Origin: Microcoleus sp. FACHB-1515
Lineage (GTDB): Bacteria; Cyanobacteriota; Cyanobacteriia; Elainellales; Elainellaceae
Length of the DNA: 64,000 nucleotides
Direction: 5' to 3'
Assembly (NCBI RefSeq): GCF_014696105.1
Contig: NZ_JACJPO010000064.1
Location: forward strand, 1 to 64,000
Both the position numbers and the translations under genes were made by a program. Position 1 is the stretch's first letter. Every line of letters starts with the position of its first letter. A model generated the notes under the pieces. The model made no database searches and was not told where the DNA came from. It saw nothing but the letters and a program-made list of their open reading frames with translations. This document shows, piece by piece, positions 33,709-42,748 of this stretch.

Positions 33709-35211
33709 ATGAGCGTTGGCGTTTGGGTTTTGGGCGATCAGCTTTGGACAGGACAGGCCGCGCTGCAAGCTTGCGATCGCCATACGCCCGTCTTGATGAT
33801 CGAATCGATCGCCCATGCCCAAGAGCGACCGTTTCACCTGCAAAAAATCGTCCTGGTGTGGTCAGCGATGCGCCACTTTGCCGAAGAACTGCGATCGCAA
33901 GGCTGGCAGGTGGATTACGCGATCGAAGAAAGCTTCGAGGCTCCGCTGATTCAGTGGATTCGCGCCCGACAAATCACCGAACTGCGAATTATGCAGCCTG
34001 TCGATCGCCCGTTTCAGCAAATGCTGCAAGCGTGGGAACTGCCCTGCAAGGTGTCGATCGTGCCCAGCAACCGCTACATCTGGCAGGACGACGAGTTTGT
34101 GAATTGGGCAAAATCGCGCAAACGATTGATTATGGAGGATTTCTACCGCGAAGGTCGCCGCCGCTTCAATATTCTGATGGTCGGGGATCAGCCGAAGGGC
34201 GGCAAGTGGAATTTCGATCGCGACAACCGCAAGCCGCCGAAAGGTAAGCTCACTCTACCGGAAGCGCTGTGGTTTGAGCCGGACAAAATCACGCAAGAGG
34301 TGATCGACTGGATTAAGAACGACGATCGATTTGCCAAAAGTCAGGAATACTGGTCGATCGAGCCGTTCCGCTGGGGCGTGACCCGCAAGCAAGCGCTACA
34401 GGTTTTGGAATTTTTCATCGAAACCAGACTTTCAGATTTTGGCCCCTATCAAGACGCGATGGTGACGGGCGAGCAAACCATGTGGCACGCGATGCTCTCG
34501 CCCTATCTCAACATCGGTTTGCTGCATCCCTTGGAAGTGGTGGAAGCCGCTGCGACTGCTTATGAAACGAATTCCCACTGGGACTTGAGCAGCGTCGAAG
34601 GATTTGTGCGGCAGGTGATGGGCTGGCGCGAATATATGCACGGCGTTTATGTGTATGCCGATGATGACTATCGCGATCGCAACTGGTTCGGGCACGATCG
34701 CCCCCTCCCCGGCTTTTTCTGGACAGGCGAAACCGAAATGAACTGCCTGCATCAGATCATTTCGCAAGTCCGCGAAACCGGATACGCCCATCACATTCAG
34801 CGCTTGATGGTGCTGAACAACTTCGCTTTGATCTCAGGCATTTCGCCCCAAGAAATCGAATCTTGGTTTCACGCCGCCTTTGTTGATGCGTATGACTGGG
34901 TGATGCAAACGAACGTAATCGGCATGGGGCAATATGCGGACGGTGGCCTGCTCGCCTCCAAGCCCTACGCCGCCAGCGCCAACTACATCAACAACATGAG
35001 CAACTACTGCCGCAACTGCACCTACAGCCCCAAAGTGCGAACGGGCGATCGCGCCTGTCCGTTCAACTTTTTCTACTGGAACTTCCTCGATCGCCATCGC
35101 GTCCGGCTGAAAGACCAAGGCCGCATCAGCCTGATTCTGCGAAGCCTGGAGCGCTTTTCCGATGAGGAACTGGCGGCAGTTCGGCAGGAGGCGATCGATT
35201 GGCAGGAGTAG
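33709..35211 (+). CDS. Iron-sulfur cryptochrome/photolyase (FeS-BCP, PhrB-like)
   Basis: 500 residues. The FeS-BCP subgroup is recognised by a WVLGDQLW start and four cysteines: one in EMNCLHQI and three in the CRNCTYSPK and RACPFN segments near the C-terminus. These would bind a 4Fe-4S cluster. Relatives repair (6-4) photoproducts using FAD with a lumazine antenna; others are photoreceptors. FAD-domain features such as VTGEQTMWHAML, WREYMHGVY and AYDWVMQTNVIGMGQYAD are intact. It is cytosolic. The ATG at 33709 follows AGAGGA. It stands alone and ends just before a hairpin at 35218. Confidence 0.92.
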   Translation: MSVGVWVLGDQLWTGQAALQACDRHTPVLMIESIAHAQERPFHLQKIVLVWSAMRHFAEELRSQGWQVDYAIEESFEAPLIQWIRARQITELRIMQPVDRPFQQMLQAWELPCKVSIVPSNRYIWQDDEFVNWAKSRKRLIMEDFYREGRRRFNILMVGDQPKGGKWNFDRDNRKPPKGKLTLPEALWFEPDKITQEVIDWIKNDDRFAKSQEYWSIEPFRWGVTRKQALQVLEFFIETRLSDFGPYQDAMVTGEQTMWHAMLSPYLNIGLLHPLEVVEAAATAYETNSHWDLSSVEGFVRQVMGWREYMHGVYVYADDDYRDRNWFGHDRPLPGFFWTGETEMNCLHQIISQVRETGYAHHIQRLMVLNNFALISGISPQEIESWFHAAFVDAYDWVMQTNVIGMGQYADGGLLASKPYAASANYINNMSNYCRNCTYSPKVRTGDRACPFNFFYWNFLDRHRVRLKDQGRISLILRSLERFSDEELAAVRQEAIDWQE

Positions 35212-35217
35212 GCGATC

Positions 35218-35256
35218 GGGGATCGGGTGTTAGGTGTCAGCAAAACACCCGATCCC
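35218..35256. repeat. Inverted repeat GGGATCGGGTGTT, probable shared terminator
   Basis: GGGATCGGGTGTT and AACACCCGATCCC pair around 12 nt, between the convergent photolyase and the binding-protein gene. The loop carries TAGGTGTCAG. Related GGTGTCAGGTGTCAGC (1777-1792) and GTGTTAGGGATCAGG (around 22478) fragments occur elsewhere in the window, so it belongs to a dispersed family. Confidence 0.6.
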
Positions 35257-35266
35257 CGACACCCCT

Positions 35267-36589
35267 CTACGATCCACCAACCGTAATCTTGCTCTGCACC
35301 TTCAAGCTGCCGTCGTCTGCGATCGTCCAGACATCATACGTGCCCGTCACGTCGCCATTTTCGTTCAGGTCAAGTGAACCGCTAGCGCCGTCAAAATCAA
35401 TGTCTTGGCCTGCGCGAACCCGTTCCAGTGCTTGACAAACATCGGTCACTTTCTCACCGCCGCTGGCAACTTCGCGCAGCTTGTCGCGAATGGCTTCGCC
35501 CGTGTTGGATTTGGCAGCTTCGGCAGCAAGAACCAGCAGGGCGGTGGCGTCCCAGGTGTTCGGGTCGTAGACGGCAGGAGCGCGATCGAACTTGGCGCGA
35601 TACACCTGGTTGAACTGCTCGAATCCGGGGCCGCCTGCGCTGGGAGCCGTACCGAGAACACCTGCTGCGATAAAACCACCGTCACCCGTTTTGCCGACGA
35701 GGTTGGCGAGATCGTTGGTTTTCATGCCGTCGGTGAGCAAAATTTTGGTATTGCCGTCGAGCAAGCCTTGCTCTTGAGCCGCTTTCAAGATGATGCTGCC
35801 TGTTTCAGGGTACGCCACGATCATCACGGCATCTGGCTTTTGGCTAAAAGCCGAGGTGACTTCCGAATCGAACGTGGTGGCATCGGGTGCGTAGCTCACC
35901 GGATCAGATTTGTTGACGACCGTGCCGCCCAATTTTTCAAATGCAGCGGTGAACGACTGCGTTAGGCCGTTGCCATAGTCGTTGTTGATCGCCAGAATCG
36001 CTACATTCTTGAAGCCTTGCTGCTGCGCCAATTGCGCCAGCGCATCGCCCTGATAGGTGTCGGGCGGAGCCGTCCGCGCCCAGAAGCCATCAAAGTCACC
36101 TTTTTCCGCTCGTTCGGTGAAGACGGGGCTGGTGCTGGCAGGAGAAATCTGCATCACCTGGTTGCGGACGGCGATATCGACGATCGCACTCGAAACCGAA
36201 CTTGCCGCCGCGCCCACCACGCCACCGACGCGATCGACCTCCGCCAATTTGGTCATCCCTGCGGCTCCGGCAGACGGCTCAGTTTGGTCATCTTCCGAAA
36301 TAAGCTGCACAGGCTGACCAAGTGCGCCGCCGCAGGCATTCACCGTTTCCACGAGCAAGCTGGCCGAATCTTGCATTGGCCCGCCATACTGCGCCAAATC
36401 TCCGGTAATTGGCAGCACGGTTCCAAGTTTGAGTGCACCATCTCCTCCTTCGGCAGCAGGACTGCTGGCTTCACCGCTGGTTGATTCACCACCGCTGTTC
36501 GGGGCAGATTGGCAAGCTGACAGCAGCAGCAGCAGCGAAACTCCAGCGGTCAGCGGGCGCGTTACGAATTGATGGAAATTGCGTTTCAT
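35267..36589 (-). CDS. LivK-type ABC transporter substrate-binding lipoprotein
   Basis: 440 residues. The signal peptide ends in a lipobox LLLLSACQSAP, with the lipidated cysteine near residue 26, followed by an acidic linker (SGGESTSGEASSP). The type I periplasmic-binding fold is shown by LKLGTVLPITGDLAQYGGPM, GVVGAAASSVSSAIVD, VAILAINNDYGNGL and DAVMIVAYPETGS. The family binds branched-chain or neutral amino acids, or urea in cyanobacteria. No permease or ATPase gene lies beside it, so it is an orphan component or a sensor. It converges with the photolyase. Confidence 0.9.
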   Translation of the reverse strand: MKRNFHQFVTRPLTAGVSLLLLLSACQSAPNSGGESTSGEASSPAAEGGDGALKLGTVLPITGDLAQYGGPMQDSASLLVETVNACGGALGQPVQLISEDDQTEPSAGAAGMTKLAEVDRVGGVVGAAASSVSSAIVDIAVRNQVMQISPASTSPVFTERAEKGDFDGFWARTAPPDTYQGDALAQLAQQQGFKNVAILAINNDYGNGLTQSFTAAFEKLGGTVVNKSDPVSYAPDATTFDSEVTSAFSQKPDAVMIVAYPETGSIILKAAQEQGLLDGNTKILLTDGMKTNDLANLVGKTGDGGFIAAGVLGTAPSAGGPGFEQFNQVYRAKFDRAPAVYDPNTWDATALLVLAAEAAKSNTGEAIRDKLREVASGGEKVTDVCQALERVRAGQDIDFDGASGSLDLNENGDVTGTYDVWTIADDGSLKVQSKITVGGS

Positions 36590-37073
36590 TGTGAGGATTT
36601 AGAAGTGAAAAGGGCAGCGCAGACAGAATTTTTAAGGAATGCAAACAAACCTCTGCTTGCTGAATCAACAAGTACACCGCATCGATCGCCAAGCTCCGCT
36701 CAGGTAGCCAACAATCGACCTGCGGTTAGAGGTCAAATCATTTCTTCGACTATATCAGTTGCCACAATAGCGCAATTTGAAAGCTGGCCGAGCGGTGGAA
36801 CTATTTGTAGGCGATCAAGTCAAGATTTGCGGATTCACGCGACAAGCTGCTTTGCTTGTATTTTCCGAAATGTGAATAACTGTGAAGTTAAGGATCGGCA
36901 GGAGATTATAAACTGCTTCAAGAAGCGATGTTGAATGGTTGCGATCGATCGCTATCAATTTACATTGCTGATTCCCTGACCGTATCTGTTTTGATGTTTT
37001 TCTGCCGAAGTTGCATCTTTGGCAGTCGCCCTTTCGATTTGACGTTTTTCTGGAGCAATCCCAGGAGCAGTTT
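36590..37073. other. Gap upstream of the Tic22 gene
   Basis: 484 bp without a gene; it holds the divergent promoters of the binding protein and Tic22. A GCTGGCCGAGCGGTGG stretch near 36784 recalls the D-arm of a Leu/Ser tRNA, but no cloverleaf follows. No strong hairpin seen. Confidence 0.4.
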
Positions 37074-37838
37074 ATGAAGTCTTTGTTGCGATGGAGTGCC
37101 GCTTTAGGCTTAATGGGTGGCGTCATGCTGACGACGCTGCAAGTTGGCATTCAGCGAGCGTTTGCTTTGACTGACGAGCAGGTGATGGAGCAGCTTCGAG
37201 GCGTTCCAGTTTTCATGCTCACCGACCAGCGCGGCGCACCGCTCGAAGCGAGGGCTGAAGGCCAAGACCAATCCGTGACGGGCGTATTCATCAGCCAGCA
37301 AGACGCCGCCAACTTTCTCACCAGCTTGAGACAAAACAATCCGCAGCTTGGGCAGTCGGTGCAGGTGTCTCCGGTTTCGCTAGCCGAAGTTTATCAGCTT
37401 GCTCGCCGCAGCGAAGATTCGGATTTGCGCTTTCAGTTTGTGCCGATGCAGCCGCAAGTGCAAACTGCCGTGACGCTGTTGCAGCAAAGCGGCCAAAACG
37501 TTCAGGAATTCAACAGTGTGCCGCTGTTTATGGCGCGATTGTCGAACGAAGGCGATCGCTACCTCAGCATTCAACAGGGCGAGCAAGCTGCCGTGCTGCT
37601 GTTTTTCAAGCGCGAAGATTTGCAGGCCACGATCGATCGACTCCAGCAAGAGCAGCCGGATGTCGCCAGCCAAATGACCATTCAAGTCACCAGCTTGGAA
37701 GGCATCATCGAACAGTTGCGCGAAAGTGAAGACGCCGCCGCCAGCCAAATTCTGCTCGTGCCACCCCGCGAATCGATCGACTACATCCGCCAGCTTCAGC
37801 CGCAGCAGGGGCAACCTCAACCGCAGCCGCAGCAGTAA
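37074..37838 (+). CDS. Tic22-family protein
   Basis: 254 residues. A basic, hydrophobic start (MKSLLRWSAALGLMGGVMLT) is a signal peptide, ending near RAFALT. The mature protein carries the Tic22 pattern: LRGVPVFMLTDQRGAP, VFISQQDAANFLTSL, VPLFMARL, AAVLLFFKREDLQ and a proline/glutamine-rich tail (QPQQGQPQPQPQQ). In cyanobacteria Tic22 is a periplasmic or thylakoid chaperone for outer-membrane biogenesis. The ATG at 37074 follows AGGAGCAG. Its stop overlaps the prmC start in TAATG, so the two genes are co-transcribed and translationally linked. Confidence 0.88.
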   Translation: MKSLLRWSAALGLMGGVMLTTLQVGIQRAFALTDEQVMEQLRGVPVFMLTDQRGAPLEARAEGQDQSVTGVFISQQDAANFLTSLRQNNPQLGQSVQVSPVSLAEVYQLARRSEDSDLRFQFVPMQPQVQTAVTLLQQSGQNVQEFNSVPLFMARLSNEGDRYLSIQQGEQAAVLLFFKREDLQATIDRLQQEQPDVASQMTIQVTSLEGIIEQLRESEDAAASQILLVPPRESIDYIRQLQPQQGQPQPQPQQ

Positions 37839-38719
37839 TGGTTTGGGTCAGCGCGGCAGCGATCGCCCAGTGGCGGCAAACCGCTCAGCAGCAAGCGATC
37901 GCCGCAGCCATTTCACCTGCCGAGGTCGATTGGCTGCTGCAAGCGCTGACCGGACTCGATCGCCTCAGTCTCCGCTTAAATTCGCTTCCGGAGGCGATCG
38001 AGCTACCGTTCGACCTGAGGGAACTCGAAGCCTTATGGCAGCGTCGAATTGGCGATCGCGTCCCGGTTCAGTACCTCGCGCAGTCCACACCCTGGCGACA
38101 GTTTTCCCTTCAAGTTTCGCCCGCTGTTTTGATTCCCCGTCCCGAAACGGAACTACTGATCGATCTAGCCGTTCAAGCTGCGAAATCCGCTGATCTGATG
38201 AGGGGCGATTGGGCAGATCTGGGAACAGGGAGCGGCGCGATCGCGATCGGTCTGGCTGCCGCGCTTCCCGAAGCGACAATTCACGCCGTCGATATCAGTT
38301 CGGAAGCTCTGGCGATCGCGCAGGCAAACGCAACGGCTCTGCACTTCGATCGCATTCAGTTTCATCACGGTCGCTGGTTTGAACCGCTTGCGCCTTGGCA
38401 AGGCCAACTGAGTGCGATCGTTTCCAACCCACCTTACATTCCGACTGCAATGCTGGCCGACCTCCAGCCGGAAGTGCGCCTGCATGAACCGCAACTCGCG
38501 CTCGACGGTGGCACAGATGGACTTTCAGCCATTCGGCATCTCGCGATCGAAGCGCCCAAATATTTGCGATCGAATGGCCTGTGGCTAATCGAAATGATGT
38601 CTGGTCAAGCTGAAGCCGTGCGCGATTTGTTGCAGCAGCACGGCTATCAGCAGATTGAAATTCATTCTGATTTAGCGGGAATCGATCGATTTGCCTTAGC
38701 GTTTACCCGATCGTCCTAG
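37838..38719 (+). CDS. prmC: Release factor glutamine methyltransferase
   Basis: 293 residues. PrmC methylates the glutamine of the GGQ loop of release factors RF1 and RF2 using AdoMet. The N-terminal helical domain contains PVQYLAQSTPWRQFSLQV and VLIPRPETELLIDL. The methyltransferase core has ADLGTGSGAIAIGLA (motif I) and the substrate-binding VSNPPYIP (NPPY). It starts on the last base of the Tic22 stop. Its TAG stop overlaps that of the convergent GHL10 gene in a CTAG. Confidence 0.95.
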   Translation: MVWVSAAAIAQWRQTAQQQAIAAAISPAEVDWLLQALTGLDRLSLRLNSLPEAIELPFDLRELEALWQRRIGDRVPVQYLAQSTPWRQFSLQVSPAVLIPRPETELLIDLAVQAAKSADLMRGDWADLGTGSGAIAIGLAAALPEATIHAVDISSEALAIAQANATALHFDRIQFHHGRWFEPLAPWQGQLSAIVSNPPYIPTAMLADLQPEVRLHEPQLALDGGTDGLSAIRHLAIEAPKYLRSNGLWLIEMMSGQAEAVRDLLQQHGYQQIEIHSDLAGIDRFALAFTRSS

Positions 38720-39933
38720 ACTCCGGTTTGCGTGGGTGTGGGACGGAGCGGCGCAACCGGAAGCGATCGCGCAGCAGGACGATAGAACATTGCTTGAAAC
38801 GCCGATTGCCGCTCAGCAGGCGGTTCCTGGCCGTTGTCCCACAGGCTTTCGTAGAAAAAGAAGCACATGCCCAGACCGCGATCGCGAGCGGCTCGCACCT
38901 TGGCCTGCACAAACGGCATCGCAACGGGACGATTTCTGAGTCCGGTGAGAATGCCCGCCCCGGTCGGAATTTTTTGCCGCGCTTCTTGAATTTCCGGGCG
39001 GCTGATTTGCTCGACAAAGCTTTGCAGATCCGGGCGATAGATTTGCACGATTAACTCATCAATCAAATCGCGACGCAGCCAGGTGAGCCAGTCTTGCAAT
39101 GAACTGTTGTAAGCGGAAACGTAGGGATTGGGGGCGATCGAAAAAATCGCATTTGGCTTTCGCGCCTTCACTGCCTGATGTAGCTGCGTCATGAAGGCGG
39201 TGATCTTGTCGGCTCGCCAGCGCACCCACTCCGGGTCTTGTGGATTGGCGGGCGGGTCTTTTTCGGTTTCCTGCTTGTAGAGCGCTTGCGTGTAGCGATC
39301 GTAGCCAAATTCGTTCGGCAAGCTGGTGTGGTCGTCAAACTGAACGCCGTCCGCGCCATATTGCGTCATCACTTCGATCGCCAAGCTGGTGATCAACTGC
39401 TGCACCTGCGGATGAAACGGATTGAGCCACACGACTTCGCCCGCCGCCCCAATCCAGGTTTGGCTGCCGTCGCGACGCTGCGTCAGCCAGTCAGGATGCG
39501 CCATTGCCAATTCCGACATTGGCGGAGTCATAAAGCCAAACTCCAGCCAGGGCACAACCAACAGATTGCGGCGATGTGCCTGCGTCACCAGATCGGCCAG
39601 CGGGTCTTGCCCCTGCAAGCCGCGCCGCACAAACGGCTGAATGCCTGTTCGCTGAGCAACAGCACTCGGATACAGCACATAGCCCGAATTCCACACAACC
39701 GGATAGATCGTGTTGAAGTTCAATCGTGCCAACTGACTGACGGATTCTTGCAGCTTGGTTTGGTCACGCAGAATGTCCGTGTCGTTCGTCGTCATCCAAA
39801 CGCCGCGAATTTCCGGTAGGGCAGATTGGGCGATCGCCGCAGGCCACTGGCTTGCCCCGATCGCCATCAGCGTCAAGCCAATCAACAGTAAGTAGCGGAG
39901 CGATCGATGCCAACGTCGAATCAAGAGTTTCAT
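38716..39933 (-). CDS. GHL10-type glycoside hydrolase-like lipoprotein or secreted protein
   Basis: 405 residues. A signal-type start (RYLLLIGLTLMAIGASQWPAAIA) precedes the domain EIRGVWMTTNDTDILRD, FNTIYPVVWNSGYVLYPS, LLVVPWLEFGFM and YGADGVQFDDHTSLP. This is the GHL10/DUF187 family of glycosyl hydrolase-like TIM barrels, thought to act on envelope polysaccharides. It is probably exported. No catalytic assignment is certain. The last base pairs overlap the end of prmC. Confidence 0.88.
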   Translation of the reverse strand: MKLLIRRWHRSLRYLLLIGLTLMAIGASQWPAAIAQSALPEIRGVWMTTNDTDILRDQTKLQESVSQLARLNFNTIYPVVWNSGYVLYPSAVAQRTGIQPFVRRGLQGQDPLADLVTQAHRRNLLVVPWLEFGFMTPPMSELAMAHPDWLTQRRDGSQTWIGAAGEVVWLNPFHPQVQQLITSLAIEVMTQYGADGVQFDDHTSLPNEFGYDRYTQALYKQETEKDPPANPQDPEWVRWRADKITAFMTQLHQAVKARKPNAIFSIAPNPYVSAYNSSLQDWLTWLRRDLIDELIVQIYRPDLQSFVEQISRPEIQEARQKIPTGAGILTGLRNRPVAMPFVQAKVRAARDRGLGMCFFFYESLWDNGQEPPAERQSAFQAMFYRPAARSLPVAPLRPTPTQTGV

Positions 39934-40233
39934 CGGCTGGGTGAAAAAGTGAACAATTCAGGAGGGGCGCGATCGCTCAATTTGTTCCGTGAGCAATGCA
40001 AGTCTTTATTTATCTACCAGAGAATGCGTTCGCCAGCAGGATTCGTTTGCAAATTCACACTGGCCGTTCACAATTTGAAAATCTGAAGGGAAGCGAAAAG
40101 AAAATCTTTCGATCGTGCAGCAAAGCTAAGCTCTTGGGTAGAAGCACTGAGCTTGCCAAATGATTAGCTTATTGATCAGTTTGGATGGCGATCGCGCTTT
40201 GCGGAAAACTTTACTTTTGGGGGGCTGTTGAGC
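39934..40233. other. Gap upstream of the zinc metallopeptidase gene
   Basis: 300 bp with divergent promoters for GHL10 and the metallopeptidase. No gene, RNA or strong repeat was seen. Confidence 0.4.
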
Positions 40234-41079
40234 ATGGACTGGCGGAGAAGTCGCAGAAGCACCAATGTCGAAGATCGGCGGGGTTCTGGGTTGTCTGCAC
40301 CCGTTGTCGGTGGCGGGCTGGGCACGATCGTGATTGCGCTGATTGTGGCGTTTCTGGGCGGCGATCCAAGCGTGGTGTTTGACCAGGCTGCCCAAAATCC
40401 CCAAATTCAAGCGCCGCAAAATCGATCGCCCCAAGACGATCAGATGGTGGAGTTTGTCAGCGCGGTGCTGGGAGATACCGAAGACACTTGGGGCGAAATT
40501 TTCGCTCAAAACGGTGAAAGGTATGTTGAGCCGAAGCTGGTGATCTTTTCGGATGCGGTTCAATCTGGCTGCGGCGTCGCGCAGTCGTCAGCAGGGCCGT
40601 TTTACTGCTCTCGCGACCAAACGGTCTACATCGACCTGGAATTTTATCGAGAACTGCGAAATCGCTTTCAGGCTCCCGGCGATTTTGCTCAGGCATACGT
40701 GATCGCGCATGAAGTCGGGCATCACGTTCAAAACATCACCGGAACTCTGAGTCAAGTTAATTCGCTGCGGCAGCGATCGAGCGAAGCCAGATCCAATGAA
40801 CTTTCGGTGCGGCTGGAACTTCAGGCCGACTGCTACGCCGGAGTGTGGGGGCACCACGCCGATCGATCGCGCCAAATCCTGGAACAGGGCGACATCGAAG
40901 AAGCGATCAATGCTGCTAGCGCGATCGGAGACGATAACATTCAACAGAAAACCAGAGGCTATGTTGATCCCGAATCGTTTTCGCACGGCAGTTCCGAGCA
41001 GCGGGCGCGGTGGTTTGCACGCGGTTTACAGACAGGTGATCCGAGCCAGTGCGATACGTTCTCAGCGCGGACGCTGTAG
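40234..41079 (+). CDS. Neutral zinc metallopeptidase, YpfJ family
   Basis: 281 residues. One N-terminal membrane anchor (LGTIVIALIVAFLGG, around residues 30-45) is followed by a soluble domain. The zinc-binding HEVGHHVQNITG (HExxH) is seen near residue 165, and a downstream ELQADCYAGVW likely gives the third ligand. The YpfJ family is a conserved membrane-anchored metallopeptidase of unknown substrate. The ATG at 40234 follows GGGGGG-rich sequence; TTG at 40228 is possible. It ends 84 bp before the amylase gene on the same strand, so co-transcription is possible. Confidence 0.88.
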   Translation: MDWRRSRRSTNVEDRRGSGLSAPVVGGGLGTIVIALIVAFLGGDPSVVFDQAAQNPQIQAPQNRSPQDDQMVEFVSAVLGDTEDTWGEIFAQNGERYVEPKLVIFSDAVQSGCGVAQSSAGPFYCSRDQTVYIDLEFYRELRNRFQAPGDFAQAYVIAHEVGHHVQNITGTLSQVNSLRQRSSEARSNELSVRLELQADCYAGVWGHHADRSRQILEQGDIEEAINAASAIGDDNIQQKTRGYVDPESFSHGSSEQRARWFARGLQTGDPSQCDTFSARTL

Positions 41080-41163
41080 CGATCGCACCCAAAGACAGAC
41101 GTTATCGAGTGGTGCGATCGCTAAAATCGACGGCTGTAAAGATTTGCAAATGTTGTAGCCCCT

Positions 41164-42603
41164 ATGCAGATTCAAACGCCGGACTGGGTAAAGCACGCTG
41201 TTTTCTACCAAATTTTTCCCGATCGATTTGCCCGCAGCGAACATCCGCACAAGAAACTGCTCAAAAATGCCAGTTGGGAAGCGTGGGAATCAATGCCAAC
41301 GCTGCAAGGCTACAAGGGCGGAGATTTGTGGGGCGTGATCGACAAGCTCGACTATTTGCAGGACTTAGGAATTACAGCCGTTTATTTCACGCCGATCTTT
41401 CAATCTGCTAGCAATCACCGCTACCACACGCACGATTACTATCAGGTTGATCCGATGTTAGGCGGCAATCCGGCATTCAAAGAATTGCTGAATGCGGCGC
41501 ACGATCGCAACATCAAAGTTGTTCTAGATGGCGTGTTCAATCATGCCAGTCGCGGCTTCTTTTTCTTTCACGATATTCTCGAAAATGGGCCGCATTCCCC
41601 TTGGCTCGATTGGTTCCACATTGAAGGCTGGCCTTTGTCACCTTATAACGGCGAATATCCGGCAAACTATCGCGGCTGGGATAATAATCGCGCTCTGCCC
41701 GTGTTTAATCACGAAAATCCAGAAGTACGCGAATACATTATGGAAATTGCCGAATATTGGATTCAATTTGGCATTGACGGCTGGCGATTGGATGTGCCGT
41801 TTGAAATTAGCGCAGAAGGCTTTTGGCAGGAATTTCGCGATCGCGTCAAAGCGATCAATCCTGAAGCCTACATCGTGGGAGAAGTCTGGACAGATTCGCG
41901 GCAATGGCTGGACGGCACACAGTTTGACGGCGTGATGAACTATTTATTTACGGCTCCGACGATCGCATTTACGGCGGGCGATCGCGTTGATATTTCACAA
42001 GTTGAAAGCCGTTCCTACACGCCCTATCCGCCAATTTTCGCCAAAGAATATGCTGAACAAATTCAAGAATTACTCGCGCTTTATCCCTGGGAAATTCAAC
42101 TGACGCAGCTTAATTTGCTGGCGAGTCACGACACAGCAAGGCTGTTGAGTATTGCGGGGGGCGATCGAGATTCCGTCAAACTCGCAACGCTTTTACTGCT
42201 CACATTTCCGGGCGCACCGAGCATTTATTACGGCGATGAAGTCGGTTTGCCTGGAGCGCTCGATCCCGATTCACGGCGCGGTTTTCCGCTCGAAGCGCAG
42301 TGGGATCAAGAGGTGTTTTTGTATCACCGCGATCTCATTGATTTGCGTCACAAACGGCCTGCTTTACGCACCGGAGACTATCGCGTTTTGTATGCCGAAG
42401 GAACAGTTTATGCGTTTGCGCGAGTTCTTGATAGTGATGTGGTGATTGTAGTTGTAAATGTGGGAACGGCGGAGATGAAGGTGAGCTTTGAAGTAGATTC
42501 GCTCAAAGCGCAGGAAAAGCTGTATAGCGATGGGGAATTTCGCTGGGATGATTCGACTTTGGCGATCGAACTGCCTGCCCGCAGCGGTTTGATTCTGGGT
42601 TGA
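41164..42603 (+). CDS. GH13 alpha-amylase family protein, neopullulanase-like
   Basis: 479 residues. The TIM-barrel motifs are in order: VLDGVFNHAS (region I), GWRLDVPFE (region II, catalytic nucleophile Asp), IVGEVWTD (region III, acid/base Glu) and LLASHDTARLL (region IV, Asp). SNHRYHTHDYYQVDPMLGG is the cyclomaltodextrinase/neopullulanase-type segment. It has no signal peptide and no N-terminal dimerisation domain, so it is probably a cytoplasmic enzyme acting on maltodextrins or glycogen-derived chains. It complements glgC in glucan turnover. A short C-terminal beta domain is present. Confidence 0.92.
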   Translation: MQIQTPDWVKHAVFYQIFPDRFARSEHPHKKLLKNASWEAWESMPTLQGYKGGDLWGVIDKLDYLQDLGITAVYFTPIFQSASNHRYHTHDYYQVDPMLGGNPAFKELLNAAHDRNIKVVLDGVFNHASRGFFFFHDILENGPHSPWLDWFHIEGWPLSPYNGEYPANYRGWDNNRALPVFNHENPEVREYIMEIAEYWIQFGIDGWRLDVPFEISAEGFWQEFRDRVKAINPEAYIVGEVWTDSRQWLDGTQFDGVMNYLFTAPTIAFTAGDRVDISQVESRSYTPYPPIFAKEYAEQIQELLALYPWEIQLTQLNLLASHDTARLLSIAGGDRDSVKLATLLLLTFPGAPSIYYGDEVGLPGALDPDSRRGFPLEAQWDQEVFLYHRDLIDLRHKRPALRTGDYRVLYAEGTVYAFARVLDSDVVIVVVNVGTAEMKVSFEVDSLKAQEKLYSDGEFRWDDSTLAIELPARSGLILG

Positions 42604-42748
42604 TACATGCTGAACAGGGCGATCGACCCAAACCTGAAGCTTTACAACACAACACGTCGATCGCCCTCCCTCGCTAGGATAATGAAGGATGCAACTTTGG
42701 CGAACCGATGCACTTCGCCGTCGTCAACACCTAACTGAGGAGCGTGTT

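Noticed and set aside
36780-36850. Possible tRNA (GCTGGCCGAGCGGTGG resembles a Leu/Ser D-arm)
   Set aside because: No acceptor pairing, anticodon stem or T-arm (GTTCGAATC) follows, so no cloverleaf can be drawn.
40126-40563. Open frame antisense to the metallopeptidase start
   Set aside because: No ribosome-binding site, no family features; it overlaps a supported gene.
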